Assembly: GCA_963518955.1 (NCBI GenBank)
Contig: CAUQKI010000003.1
Coordinates: 84,869 to 148,868, forward strand
Direction of reading: 5' to 3'
DNA from: JABCPE02 sp963518955
Lineage (GTDB): Bacteria; Bacteroidota; Bacteroidia; Flavobacteriales; Weeksellaceae
DNA: 64,000 nt
The notes below the pieces were generated by a model. The model was not told the DNA's origin, did no database searches, and saw only the letters and a program-made list of their open reading frames with translations. A program made the position numbers and the translations under genes. This document shows, in pieces, positions 8,640 to 16,162 of this stretch. Every line of letters begins with the position of its first letter. Position 1 is the stretch's first letter.

Positions 8640-9353
8640 TTATTTAAAATATTTTTCTGCTTCAGTGATGGATTCTGGTTTTCCCACATCTATCAGCAAA
8701 GCATCATGTTCGTATCCTTTGATAATATAGCCTTTCATCAGGTCTAAATATTCCTCCATAATGGAGAACTTGCCACGGCGAGTGAAGAGTTTTAGTAAAT
8801 TAGAATTAATACAATGTATTCCGCTGAAAGCCAATGGTTTTAGGTTTTTATAAGTGTTTCCAAAGATTTCTTCACCTGTTTTCTCATTACGCCAGCCTTG
8901 TAGGGTCATTGTGCTGTCAAAAAGCAGTTTTCGAGAGCTTTTTCTGTCCGAAACAGCCAAAGTAACCAAGTTATTGGATTTTAAATGAAAATCAATGAAG
9001 TCACTTATATTCAGATTAGTCAAAATATCGGCATTCATGATTAAAAAATGTTCTTCCTGTTCCAAAAGTTCTTTGGCAAAGACCAAAGCGCCGCCTGTTT
9101 CCAGAAGTTCTTCGGACTCATTGGAGATTTCTATTTTAGCACCGAAATTATTATTTTCTTTCAAAAAATCAACAATCTGCTCTCCGAAATGATGAATATT
9201 AATAATAAAATCATTAATGCCGAAAGACTGCAGAAATCTGATATTTCTTTCCAAAAGGGTGATGTTGTTTACCTTAGCCAGAGCCTTTGGGTGTTTGTCT
9301 GTGAAAGGTTTTAATCTTGTCCCTTTTCCTGCCGCGAATATAAAAGCTTTCAT
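8640..9353 (-). CDS. MurU-like sugar-1-phosphate nucleotidyltransferase
   Basis: NTP_transferase-fold enzyme of 237 residues. The nucleotide-binding signature AAGKGTRLKPFTDKHPKAL lies at residues 7-25, a GGALVFAKELL segment near residue 88 and the metal-binding MNADILTN near 101. Size and motif spacing resemble MurU, which makes UDP-MurNAc from MurNAc-1-phosphate in the Pseudomonas cell-wall recycling route. The context supports this: the same minus-strand operon carries an AmgK-like kinase and a RapZ-C gene (3 bp upstream). A general hexose-1-phosphate nucleotidyltransferase role remains possible. Confidence 0.75.
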   Translation of the reverse strand: MKAFIFAAGKGTRLKPFTDKHPKALAKVNNITLLERNIRFLQSFGINDFIINIHHFGEQIVDFLKENNNFGAKIEISNESEELLETGGALVFAKELLEQEEHFLIMNADILTNLNISDFIDFHLKSNNLVTLAVSDRKSSRKLLFDSTMTLQGWRNEKTGEEIFGNTYKNLKPLAFSGIHCINSNLLKLFTRRGKFSIMEEYLDLMKGYIIKGYEHDALLIDVGKPESITEAEKYFK

Positions 9354-9356
9354 ACT

Positions 9357-9764
9357 CTATGCATTTAGCTGAGGTTGTTCATTGTGGATTACCTTTATAC
9401 TTACTTTATCAGCGTATTTGTGTTGTAAAAATTGTCCTATTTTTATCGCTGAATAAACCGAGCGGTGCTGTCCGCCAGTGCAGCCAAATGAAATCTGAAG
9501 ATGCTCAAATCTTCGCTCTATATAGTTGTCCACGGATATGGATATTAGGGATTTTATTGAGTTTAGGAAATCTGGCATTTGGGTTTTTTCTTCCAAATAT
9601 TCCTGCACAGCCAAGTCGGCTCCTGTCTGAGGCTTGTATTCATCTATTCGTCCTGGGTTTAGGATTCCACGGCAGTCAAAAACAAATCCACCGCCATTGT
9701 CTGTGTTATCCTTTGGAATTCCGCTTTTCTTGTAAGAAAAACTATAAATATCGATATGTAGCAT
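9357..9764 (-). CDS. Stand-alone RapZ C-terminal domain protein
   Basis: 135-residue protein equal to the C-terminal domain of RapZ (YvcJ family), without the N-terminal P-loop ATPase domain. The hallmark FGCTGGQHRSVY lies near residue 94, and FVFDCRGILNPGRIDEYKPQTG near residue 28 matches the family's 'D.R.lpNP' block. In E. coli this domain binds glucosamine-6-phosphate and tetramerises RapZ to control GlmZ/GlmY small RNAs. Here it lies between an AmgK-like kinase and a MurU-like transferase, which suggests an amino-sugar sensing or structural role in wall recycling. That is inference. Confidence 0.85.
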   Translation of the reverse strand: MLHIDIYSFSYKKSGIPKDNTDNGGGFVFDCRGILNPGRIDEYKPQTGADLAVQEYLEEKTQMPDFLNSIKSLISISVDNYIERRFEHLQISFGCTGGQHRSVYSAIKIGQFLQHKYADKVSIKVIHNEQPQLNA

Positions 9765-9812
9765 AATAAAATAATTCTCGCAAATTTACAAATCTTAAAA
9801 TAAAAAGAATTT

Positions 9813-10829
9813 TTACCCAGAAATAAAAGCGTTTATCTTCTTCTGAGTGTCTGGTTCATTGAGTTTTTCTATGACAGAGTAAAGCTCTGGGAAAGTGGTG
9901 TTTTCCTTCCAATTTGCAGAAAAATCCGTTAGGTTTTTTATTCCCTGTCCGATGCTTGATAGGAAATGAGCTTTCCGCTGGATAAGTCCTCTAAAACCAT
10001 AAGCGCCAAGCACTTGCATAAACCTGATAAGCTGGCAGTAGGGAAGAGCTTCTTTCAGTGCAGGCTGTGCTTCGCTGTCCCAAAGACTGAAATAAAAATC
10101 CAGCATTTCTGTTTTCCATTCGGCAGGGAAGTTGGCTTTTGCTTGGAATAAAAAAGAAACCACATCATAGACCGCAGGTCCTAGCATAGCGGATTGATAA
10201 TCAATGAAAAACACTTCGTTTTCTTCATTTACTAAAATATTTCTCGATTGGAAATCCCTCAGCATGATTGTTTTAGGAGAGAGATTTTCTATTTTAGTTG
10301 TTAAAGTTTGAAATTCTTTTAATAGAGAACTTTTGTGATAAGGCAGTTCCAAGACATCCACCATGAAATTTTTAAAATAATACAAATCGTGCGTAATCGG
10401 CAGATTATCATAGGCTTCGTATTCAAAGGTTCTGCGAAAATCTATTTTTCCTTCGGTTTTTTGCTGCAGAGTGAACAGTTTTTCCAAGGTCTGTTTTACC
10501 AATGATTTTACCCTTTCGCTGTGCCCTTCGGCAGAGATGATTTCAGACAAAGTATTTTTACCCAAAAACTCCTGAACATAAAGCGTTTTTTCTTCATTGA
10601 CTGCCAGTATTTTAGGTGTATTTAGATTTAATGAAGAAAACTCTTCCGAGAGATAGAGAAAAGCCTCGTTTTCCTTGATGTTTTCGTTGTAAGTAATGAT
10701 AAAATCCTGATTATGAGACTTTCCGATGAAATTAACTCTCGATGAGCCGCTCTGCTGTAATACCTGAAAATCAGCCACAGGAGAGCCTATGAATTCCTCA
10801 AAAAAAGTTTTTGCGGTGGATAGATGCAT
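9813..10829 (-). CDS. AmgK-like aminoglycoside phosphotransferase-fold kinase
   Basis: 338-residue APH-fold kinase. Visible are LYVQEFLGKNTLSE (hinge-like), the catalytic loop MLRDFQSRNILVNEENEVFFIDYQSAMLGPAVYDVVSF near residue 200, with the Brenner-type D...N and the metal-binding IDYQ, and a helical C-terminal lobe. I start at ATG 10827-10829, because the longer reading would need a TTG that is part of the -7 promoter element. Clustering with RapZ-C and a MurU-like gene points to an anomeric MurNAc/GlcNAc kinase of the AmgK type. Antibiotic modification is unlikely, since it has no resistance-gene context. Confidence 0.8.
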   Translation of the reverse strand: MHLSTAKTFFEEFIGSPVADFQVLQQSGSSRVNFIGKSHNQDFIITYNENIKENEAFLYLSEEFSSLNLNTPKILAVNEEKTLYVQEFLGKNTLSEIISAEGHSERVKSLVKQTLEKLFTLQQKTEGKIDFRRTFEYEAYDNLPITHDLYYFKNFMVDVLELPYHKSSLLKEFQTLTTKIENLSPKTIMLRDFQSRNILVNEENEVFFIDYQSAMLGPAVYDVVSFLFQAKANFPAEWKTEMLDFYFSLWDSEAQPALKEALPYCQLIRFMQVLGAYGFRGLIQRKAHFLSSIGQGIKNLTDFSANWKENTTFPELYSVIEKLNEPDTQKKINAFISG

Positions 10830-10847
10830 AAAAAATTCTTTTAGCCA

Positions 10848-10855
10848 CAAAGTTA
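10848..10855 (-). promoter_or_regulatory. -7 element for the AmgK-like/RapZ-C/MurU-like operon
   Basis: TAACTTTG on the minus strand lies 18 bp upstream of the chosen ATG. No matching -33 TTG was found. It faces away from the ddl promoter about 40 bp away. Confidence 0.55.
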
Positions 10856-10896
10856 AAGAATTTATCAGACAGCGTAGGTGAATAAAAAGTTTTTGT

Positions 10897-10904
10897 TAAT
10901 TTTG
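10897..10904 (+). promoter_or_regulatory. -7 element of ddl
   Basis: TAATTTTG (TAnnTTTG) lies 17 bp upstream of the ddl ATG at 10922. Confidence 0.55.
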
Positions 10905-10921
10905 CCTAAATTGTAAGAGTT

Positions 10922-11905
10922 ATGAATAAAAAGAATGTCGCTGTGGTAATGGGCGGTTTTTCCGATGAGTATATCGTTTCGCTGAAAAGCGGTCAGCTTA
11001 TTTTTGATGAATTGGACAGAGATTTGTACAATGTTTATAGGGTTCATGTTTTGAAAGAAGGCTGGTTTTTTGTGGATGATAATGATGAAAAATTCCCAAT
11101 AGACAAAGCCGATTTTTCGGTAAAACTTGCCGATGGAACGAAGCTGAAATTTGATGTTTGTTTCAATACTATTCACGGAACACCTGGTGAAAACGGGCTT
11201 TTGCAGGCGTATTGGGATGCTGTGGGACAGAGATATACGGGCTGTGATTTTTACCAAAGTGCATTGACATTCAATAAGAAAGACACTCTGGCGGTGCTTT
11301 CTAAATATGGAATTCCTTCGGCGAAGAGTATTTATTTGAGAAAAGGAGATGCTTTTAGCGAAGATGAAATTATTACTGAACTTGGTCTTCCTTGTTTTGT
11401 AAAACCAAATCAGTCTGGTTCTAGTTTGGGAATTTCAAAAGTGAAAGAAAAATCAGAGTTCAAAGCCGCTTTGGAAAAAGCCTTCCACGAAGATGATGAA
11501 GTGCTGATAGAGAGCTTTTTGGACGGAATGGAAGTTTCAGTAGGAGTGGTGGATTACAAAGGTGAAATTACCGTTTTGGGAATTACGGAAATCGTTTCTG
11601 AAAATGATTTCTTCGACTATGAAGCTAAATATGAAGGTGCTTCTCAGGAAATTACGCCAGCCAGAATAGACGAACCGACACGGCTAAAAGTAGAAGAAAT
11701 AGCGAAGAAAGCTTATAAGTCTTTGGGAATGAGTGGTTTTTCTCGTTCGGAATACATCATTATGAACGGAACGCCTTACATGCTGGAAATGAACACCAAC
11801 CCAGGTTTTTCTCCTGCGAGTATCCTGCCGCAACAGGCGAAAATCTACGGAATCTCCATCAAAGATTTGTGCGGAAATGAAGTAGAAAAAGCCTTAAACA
11901 AATAA
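10922..11905 (+). CDS. ddl: D-alanine--D-alanine ligase
   Basis: ATP-grasp ligase that makes the D-Ala-D-Ala dipeptide of peptidoglycan. The 327 residues include the N-terminal VAVVMGGFSDEYIVSLKSG motif, a central ATP-grasp region (LPCFVKPNQSGSSLGISKV), the EVLIESFLDGMEVSVGVV block and the C-terminal metal-site sequence MLEMNTNPGFSPASILPQQA. All expected parts are present at normal length. It is followed 15 bp later by the first of two duplicated exported-protein genes, which separate ddl from coaD. Confidence 0.96.
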   Translation: MNKKNVAVVMGGFSDEYIVSLKSGQLIFDELDRDLYNVYRVHVLKEGWFFVDDNDEKFPIDKADFSVKLADGTKLKFDVCFNTIHGTPGENGLLQAYWDAVGQRYTGCDFYQSALTFNKKDTLAVLSKYGIPSAKSIYLRKGDAFSEDEIITELGLPCFVKPNQSGSSLGISKVKEKSEFKAALEKAFHEDDEVLIESFLDGMEVSVGVVDYKGEITVLGITEIVSENDFFDYEAKYEGASQEITPARIDEPTRLKVEEIAKKAYKSLGMSGFSRSEYIIMNGTPYMLEMNTNPGFSPASILPQQAKIYGISIKDLCGNEVEKALNK

Positions 11906-11920
11906 TAAAAACATGAAATT

Positions 11921-12403
11921 ATGAAAACACTTTGGTTGACAGCATTTCTATTTCCTTTATTTTTCTTTGCACAGTCAGAGGATGATTTGTATACTGAGCT
12001 AAAACTAAATCTTCCGAAAACAAAAAACACTGCTAAAGAAGTGAGGGTAGAGCCAGATGAAATATATTTGGATAAGAAAATGTGCTTTATATTAAATCTA
12101 AATGATGCGGATAATGAGGGTGAAGAAAAGCAAACAGAATATGGTCTGGTGCCTTATTCCTATGAAATAAAATCCCTGAAAGGAGAACTTCTATTCTTTG
12201 GAGTAGCGAAGAAGGATGAAGCAGGAAACTGGAAAGGCATTGTAGATTTTAATATCATTGGTAAAAAAGCTTACAGAAACCTAAAAGTAACTGGAGCAAC
12301 ACGCTTGATGGAAAACTTAGTTGCCAATAATGTTTTTAATAAAGACTGCAGCGTGAATTTGGATAATTTGAAATTATTTTACGAGATGTCCAATGAAAAA
12401 TAA
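11921..12403 (+). CDS. Exported protein of unknown function, tandem copy 1
   Basis: 160 residues with a clear signal peptide (MKTLWLTAFLFPLFFFAQ, cleavage after Ala-Gln). The mature protein is acidic and shows no family I recognise. It contains PDEIYLDKKMCFILNLNDADNE and a segment around GELLFFGVAKKDEAGNWKG that looks like beta-strands with a turn, plus two Cys residues (one mid-protein, one near NKDCSVNL) that could form a disulfide. It is nearly identical to the next gene, so the pair arose by recent tandem duplication. Likely periplasmic or surface located. Confidence 0.75.
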   Translation: MKTLWLTAFLFPLFFFAQSEDDLYTELKLNLPKTKNTAKEVRVEPDEIYLDKKMCFILNLNDADNEGEEKQTEYGLVPYSYEIKSLKGELLFFGVAKKDEAGNWKGIVDFNIIGKKAYRNLKVTGATRLMENLVANNVFNKDCSVNLDNLKLFYEMSNEK

Positions 12404-12479
12404 AGAAAAGAGTTTTTGAAAATTTAGTGAAAGTAAAAAACTGAATAAACAAAAGACAAACAATAAAAACATAAAAATT

Positions 12480-12956
12480 ATGAAAACACTTTGGTTGACA
12501 GCATTTCTATTTCCTTTATTTTTCTCTGCGCAGTCAGAAGATGATGTACTAAAACTAAATCTTCCGAAAACAAAGAATACCGCTAAAAAAGTGACAGTGG
12601 AGCCAGATGAAATATATTTGGATAGAAAATTTTGTTTTTTATTAAATCTAAATGATGTGGATAATGAGGATGAAAAAAAACGAACAGAATATGGTCTGGT
12701 GTCTTACTTCTATGAAATAAAAACTGTGAAAGGAGAACTTTTATTCTTTGGGGTAGCGAAGAAGGATAAAGAAGGAAACTGGAAAGGTATTGTAGATTTT
12801 AATATTATTGGTAAAAAAGGCTACAGAAATTCTAAAATAATTGGAGTAACTGATTTGATGGGAAATCTAACAGCTAATAATGTTTTTAATAAAGACTGCA
12901 GTGTGAATTTGGATAATTTGAAGCAGTTTTACGAAAAATCAAATCAAACTCGATAG
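12480..12956 (+). CDS. Exported protein of unknown function, tandem copy 2
   Basis: 158-residue paralogue of the preceding gene, with the same signal peptide and the same two cysteines (KFCFLLNLND and NKDCSVNL). Near the mature N-terminus a few residues (LYTE) of copy 1 are missing, and substitutions are spread across the protein, so both copies are diverging as intact genes rather than decaying. The sequence just upstream of the start (AATAAAAACAT...ATTATG) is duplicated as well, so the repeat unit includes the translation-initiation region. No function can be assigned. Confidence 0.75.
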   Translation: MKTLWLTAFLFPLFFSAQSEDDVLKLNLPKTKNTAKKVTVEPDEIYLDRKFCFLLNLNDVDNEDEKKRTEYGLVSYFYEIKTVKGELLFFGVAKKDKEGNWKGIVDFNIIGKKGYRNSKIIGVTDLMGNLTANNVFNKDCSVNLDNLKQFYEKSNQTR

Positions 12957-12977
12957 AAAACACCGAGGAAATAAGTA

Positions 12978-13271
12978 ATGATGATGGGTAACGAAACGCA
13001 AAAGAGAGATGAAGCAAAAGAGAAGATAAAACGACTTCTCTTTGAGCAGGATGCGGTGGAAAAACTCAGAAACTTTGCGTTACAGTTGTACGCAGAAGGG
13101 TTTTCAGAGAAGGAAATCTATCAAATATACCTTGAAAGTGATATTGAATTACAAAACGATGGGACAGAGGAGCACCTTATAGAAACTTTGGAAGAAGTGA
13201 TGGATATGATGGTGGGTTGGTATCCGTGCAGGAATATTGATTTTGCTAATGAAAGCTATAAGGGGAAGTGA
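12978..13271 (+). CDS. Small hypothetical helical protein
   Basis: 97-residue cytosolic protein rich in Glu and Lys, predicted by eye to be almost wholly helical (EKIKRLLFEQDAVEKLRNFALQLYAEGFSEKEIYQIYLE). The central GFSEKEIYQIYLE segment resembles short helical motifs of small regulatory or immunity-type proteins, but no family is recognised. Three consecutive ATG codons (12978, 12981, 12984) open the frame, so the exact start is uncertain. It follows the duplicated exported genes by 21 bp and precedes coaD by 29 bp, so all could be on one transcript. Confidence 0.6.
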   Translation: MMMGNETQKRDEAKEKIKRLLFEQDAVEKLRNFALQLYAEGFSEKEIYQIYLESDIELQNDGTEEHLIETLEEVMDMMVGWYPCRNIDFANESYKGK

Positions 13272-13300
13272 ATAATATTTAAGAAAACTAAAAATAAACA

Positions 13301-13762
13301 ATGAAAACAGCGGTATTCCCTGGGTCTTTTGACCCTGTTACCTTGGGACATTATGATATTGTAGAAAGGGCGACGAAACTTTTTGATAAAATCATCATCG
13401 CCATCGGGCATAATGTGCAGAAAAAATATATGTTTTCTCTGGAGCAGAGAAAAGAGTTTTTGAGAAATACTTTTAAGGATTTTCCTAATGTGGAGATTGA
13501 CTCTTTTGAGGGGCTTACGGTGGACTACTGCCGAAAGAGAAATGTTAATTTCATCATCAGAGGGCTTAGAAATCCTGCCGACTTTGAGTTTGAAAAAGCC
13601 ATTGTGCATATCAATAGGACGCTTACTTTGGAGAACAAGATAGAAACCATCTTCCTGCTGACTTCTTCGGCTAAGTCGTTCATCAGCAGCAGCAGTGTCA
13701 GGGAGATTATTTCGCTAGGTGGCGACTATACTTTGTTCGTTCCAGATGCAGTGAGGGTGTAG
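13301..13762 (+). CDS. coaD: Phosphopantetheine adenylyltransferase
   Basis: Catalyses the penultimate step of coenzyme A synthesis, ATP plus 4'-phosphopantetheine to dephospho-CoA. 153 residues with the nucleotidyltransferase motif AVFPGSFDPVTLGHYDI (T/H-x-G-H type, residues 4-20), the FIIRGLRNPADFEFEKA block near residue 86 and the C-terminal SSSSVREI motif. Complete and normal in length. It lies downstream of ddl with three accessory genes between them. Confidence 0.96.
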   Translation: MKTAVFPGSFDPVTLGHYDIVERATKLFDKIIIAIGHNVQKKYMFSLEQRKEFLRNTFKDFPNVEIDSFEGLTVDYCRKRNVNFIIRGLRNPADFEFEKAIVHINRTLTLENKIETIFLLTSSAKSFISSSSVREIISLGGDYTLFVPDAVRV

Positions 13763-13794
13763 GAAGAAGGTCGGTCATAGAAACTTGATTTTTG

Positions 13795-13826
13795 CCACAC
13801 GGACTTGTTTTGTGTGGTTATTGTTT
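13795..13826 (+). terminator. Possible weak terminator after coaD
   Basis: CCACAC (13795-13800) can pair with GTGTGG (13812-13817), followed by TTATTGTTTTG. The 11-nt loop and interrupted T-run make this a weak candidate. Confidence 0.35.
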
Positions 13827-13848
13827 TGAAAAAATAAAATGTTGATTT

Positions 13849-14484
13849 ATGTTGTATGAAAATTTTAATTTCGTAATTGAACTTTTGGGGCTGGTATCTT
13901 TCTCGATGTCTGGGGCTTTTGCAGCGATAGAGAAAAGATTAGACCCTTTCGGTGTGCTTATCGTGTCTTTCGTTACTTCCTTTGGTGGAGGGACTTTGCG
14001 AGATTTACTGCTGGAAGTTCCTGTCTTCTGGATGAAAGATATGTTCAGCTGCACGGTGGTTTTTTTGGCAAGTATTTTTGCGATGCTGGTAAAGGTTTTT
14101 GAAAAAAAATTCGAAACACCGTTGTTTATTTTTGACAGCTTTGGGCTTGGGCTTTTTACCATTATGGGGATTCAAAAAGGAGTGAATGCTGAGCAAGGGA
14201 TGATTATTTCTCTCACTTTGGGGGTTATCACTGGTTGTTTTGGTGGGATTTTTAGGGACATTTTGCTCAATAGAATTCCTTTGGTTTTGAGAAAAGAAAT
14301 CTACGCTACAGCGTGTATTGTGGGCGGAGTTTTGTTTTTGGTGTTGTCCAGATATACTTCTATGCCATATATTATGGTGCATGTTTCCACTATTTTGCTG
14401 ATTGTGACAGTGAGAACTCTCGCGGTGAGATATCAGTGGGAAATGCCTAAATTCTATTTGTCCAAAGAAGATAGAGGGGAATAA
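13849..14484 (+). CDS. Trimeric intracellular cation (TRIC) channel family protein (UPF0126)
   Basis: 211-residue inner-membrane protein with seven hydrophobic segments arranged as two homologous halves. Each half carries the family's glycine-rich kinked motif: SFGGGTLRDLLL near residue 44 and GCFGGIFRDILLNRIP near residue 131. These repeats are diagnostic for prokaryotic TRIC channels, which conduct K+ and other monovalent cations as trimers. No partner genes suggest a specific role. TatD starts 11 bp after its stop. Confidence 0.88.
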   Translation: MLYENFNFVIELLGLVSFSMSGAFAAIEKRLDPFGVLIVSFVTSFGGGTLRDLLLEVPVFWMKDMFSCTVVFLASIFAMLVKVFEKKFETPLFIFDSFGLGLFTIMGIQKGVNAEQGMIISLTLGVITGCFGGIFRDILLNRIPLVLRKEIYATACIVGGVLFLVLSRYTSMPYIMVHVSTILLIVTVRTLAVRYQWEMPKFYLSKEDRGE

Positions 14485-14495
14485 AATAGAGCTGT

Positions 14496-15125
14496 ATGTT
14501 TTTTGATTTTCATCATCATTTTCGTGGGAGAGAATGCGGAATTTATAACTTGGATTTCACGGAAGAAATTCCAGAAAATTATTTTTCGGTAGGGCTTCAC
14601 CCAAATAAAATCGATGAAAATTACAGACAGAATTTAGATAAAATAAAAGAAATTTCCCAGCACCCAAACTGCCTTGCGATAGGCGAATGCGGGCTGGATG
14701 GGCTAGTCTCGGTGGATGAGAGTTTGCAGGAACAAATCTTCGAACAGCAGATTCTCTGGGCGAATGAAATCCAAAAACCCGTAATAGTACATTGTGTTCG
14801 GCGTTTTTCTCAGTTGCTGAGGTTTCAGAAAATTGCAAAAGTGCCGCTCATCGTGCATGGATTTAATAAGAAAAAGGAAACTGCCGAAGAGCTTTTGAGC
14901 AAAGACTTTTATTTGTCTTTTGGGAAAGCACTGCTTTATAACTTATCTTTGCAGGAAACAGTTCGGGGTATACCTTTGGATAGGATTTTTTTAGAAACGG
15001 ATACAGCAGAAGAGCCTATTGATGAGGTTTATCTGAAACTTGCCGAAATCAAAGAAATACCGATAGAAACCCTTAAAACTGAGGTTTATAAAAATATACA
15101 GCAGGTTTTAAAATGTAAAATTTAA
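14496..15125 (+). CDS. TatD family metal-dependent hydrolase
   Basis: TIM-barrel hydrolase of the TatD/YcfH DNase type, 209 residues, shorter than the usual 250-265. Metal-ligand positions are nonetheless all recognisable: H-x-H in FDFHHHFRG (residues 3-11), the catalytic Glu in AIGECGLDG, His in PVIVHCVRR, His in PLIVHGF and Asp in FLETDTAEEP. The shortening comes from compact loops. Known members are 3'-5' exonucleases or D-aminoacyl-tRNA-type deacylases; the substrate here is not clear. Possibly co-transcribed with the TRIC gene. Confidence 0.85.
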   Translation: MFFDFHHHFRGRECGIYNLDFTEEIPENYFSVGLHPNKIDENYRQNLDKIKEISQHPNCLAIGECGLDGLVSVDESLQEQIFEQQILWANEIQKPVIVHCVRRFSQLLRFQKIAKVPLIVHGFNKKKETAEELLSKDFYLSFGKALLYNLSLQETVRGIPLDRIFLETDTAEEPIDEVYLKLAEIKEIPIETLKTEVYKNIQQVLKCKI

Positions 15126-15130
15126 TTTTG
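15123..15130 (+). promoter_or_regulatory. -7 element of trpS
   Basis: TAATTTTG, overlapping the tatD stop codon and 22 bp before the trpS ATG. Confidence 0.45.
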
Positions 15131-15152
15131 TTTAAAAATAAAAAATCAAATC

Positions 15153-16121
15153 ATGTCAAGAATTCTTACAGGAATACAGGCTACAGGAACACCGCATTTA
15201 GGGAATATTTTGGGGGCAATCGTTCCAGCTATAGAATTATCTAAAAAAACAGAGAATGAGTCTTTCTTGTTCATTGCTAATATGCACACTCTCACGCAGA
15301 TAAAAGATGCTGAGGTGCTGAAAAAAAACACTTACGAAATCGCTGCGGCGTGGCTGGCTTTTGGGCTGGATACAGAGAAAACTTATTTTTACAGACAAAG
15401 CGATATTCCAGAAACCTGCGAGCTTTCTTGGTATTTGTCTTGTTTTTTCCCTTATCAAAGGCTTACTTTGGCTCATTCGTTCAAGGATAAGGCGGACAGA
15501 CTGGGAGATGTGAATGTAGGACTTTTTACCTATCCTATGCTTATGGCGGCGGATATTCTGCTCTACGATGCCGAGGTAGTTCCTGTGGGAAAAGACCAGC
15601 TTCAGCATTTGGAAATGGCGAGAGATGTAGGAGCGAGATTTAATAACCAAATGGGCGAGGTTTTCGTGCTGCCACAGGCGGAATTACAGGAAAACACGAA
15701 ATATGTGCCAGGGACAGACGGAAATAAAATGTCCAAATCAAGAGAAAACATCATCAATATATTCCTTCCAGAAAAGGAATTAAAGAAACAAGTAATGTCC
15801 ATAGAAACAGATTCTACACCGCTGGAAGAGCCGAAAAATCCTGACACTTGTAAGGTCTTTACGATATATTCGCTCATTGCGACAGAGAACAAAACCCAAG
15901 CATTGCGAGAGAAATATCTTGCAGGGAATTTCGGGTATGGTCATGCGAAAACAGAATTGCTGAATTTGATTTTGGAAACCTATGTAAAGGAAAGAGAAAT
16001 CTTTGCTTATTATATGGATAATCTTCCTGAATTGGAGAAAAAACTGCAAGAAGGAGCAGAAAAAACCAAAAAAGTAGCCCAAGAAACTCTCCAAAGAGTA
16101 AGAAAAAGTTTGGGAATGTAA
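15153..16121 (+). CDS. trpS: Tryptophanyl-tRNA synthetase
   Basis: Class Ic aminoacyl-tRNA synthetase that charges tRNA-Trp. 322 residues with the HIGH-equivalent GIQATGTPHLGNILGA (residues 7-22), a tryptophan-pocket region (FPYQRLTLAHSFKDKADR; YPMLMAADILLYDAEVVPVGKDQLQHLE near 125-150) and the intact KMSKS loop (GNKMSKSREN, near residue 192). It ends at a strong bidirectional terminator shared with the convergent yaaW gene. Confidence 0.97.
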   Translation: MSRILTGIQATGTPHLGNILGAIVPAIELSKKTENESFLFIANMHTLTQIKDAEVLKKNTYEIAAAWLAFGLDTEKTYFYRQSDIPETCELSWYLSCFFPYQRLTLAHSFKDKADRLGDVNVGLFTYPMLMAADILLYDAEVVPVGKDQLQHLEMARDVGARFNNQMGEVFVLPQAELQENTKYVPGTDGNKMSKSRENIINIFLPEKELKKQVMSIETDSTPLEEPKNPDTCKVFTIYSLIATENKTQALREKYLAGNFGYGHAKTELLNLILETYVKEREIFAYYMDNLPELEKKLQEGAEKTKKVAQETLQRVRKSLGM

Positions 16122-16123
16122 AT

Positions 16124-16162
16124 AAATAGCTATCATATAAAATATGATAGCTATTTATTTAA
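16124..16162. terminator. Bidirectional terminator between trpS and yaaW
   Basis: A 15-bp perfect inverted repeat (16124-16138 with 16142-16156) has a 3-nt loop and A/T-rich flanks on both sides. It serves both convergent genes. Confidence 0.8.

Noticed and set aside
9359..9766. Plus-strand 135-codon ORF exactly covering the RapZ-C gene
   Set aside because: The minus-strand frame carries the RapZ FGCTGGQHRS motif; the plus frame is a codon-composition shadow of the same length.
9813..10829. Aminoglycoside resistance kinase
   Set aside because: APH fold is shared with sugar kinases; operon partners (RapZ-C, MurU-like) point to cell-wall sugar metabolism and no resistance-gene or mobile context exists.
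10865..11257. Minus-strand 130-codon ORF across ddl
   Set aside because: Antisense shadow of the well-conserved ddl gene; its product is Phe/Ile/His rich without domain features.
14496..15125. TatD gene as truncated or inactive because it is only 209 residues
   Set aside because: The metal ligands and catalytic Glu/His/Asp positions are all recognisable, so shortness is due to loops, not loss of the active site.
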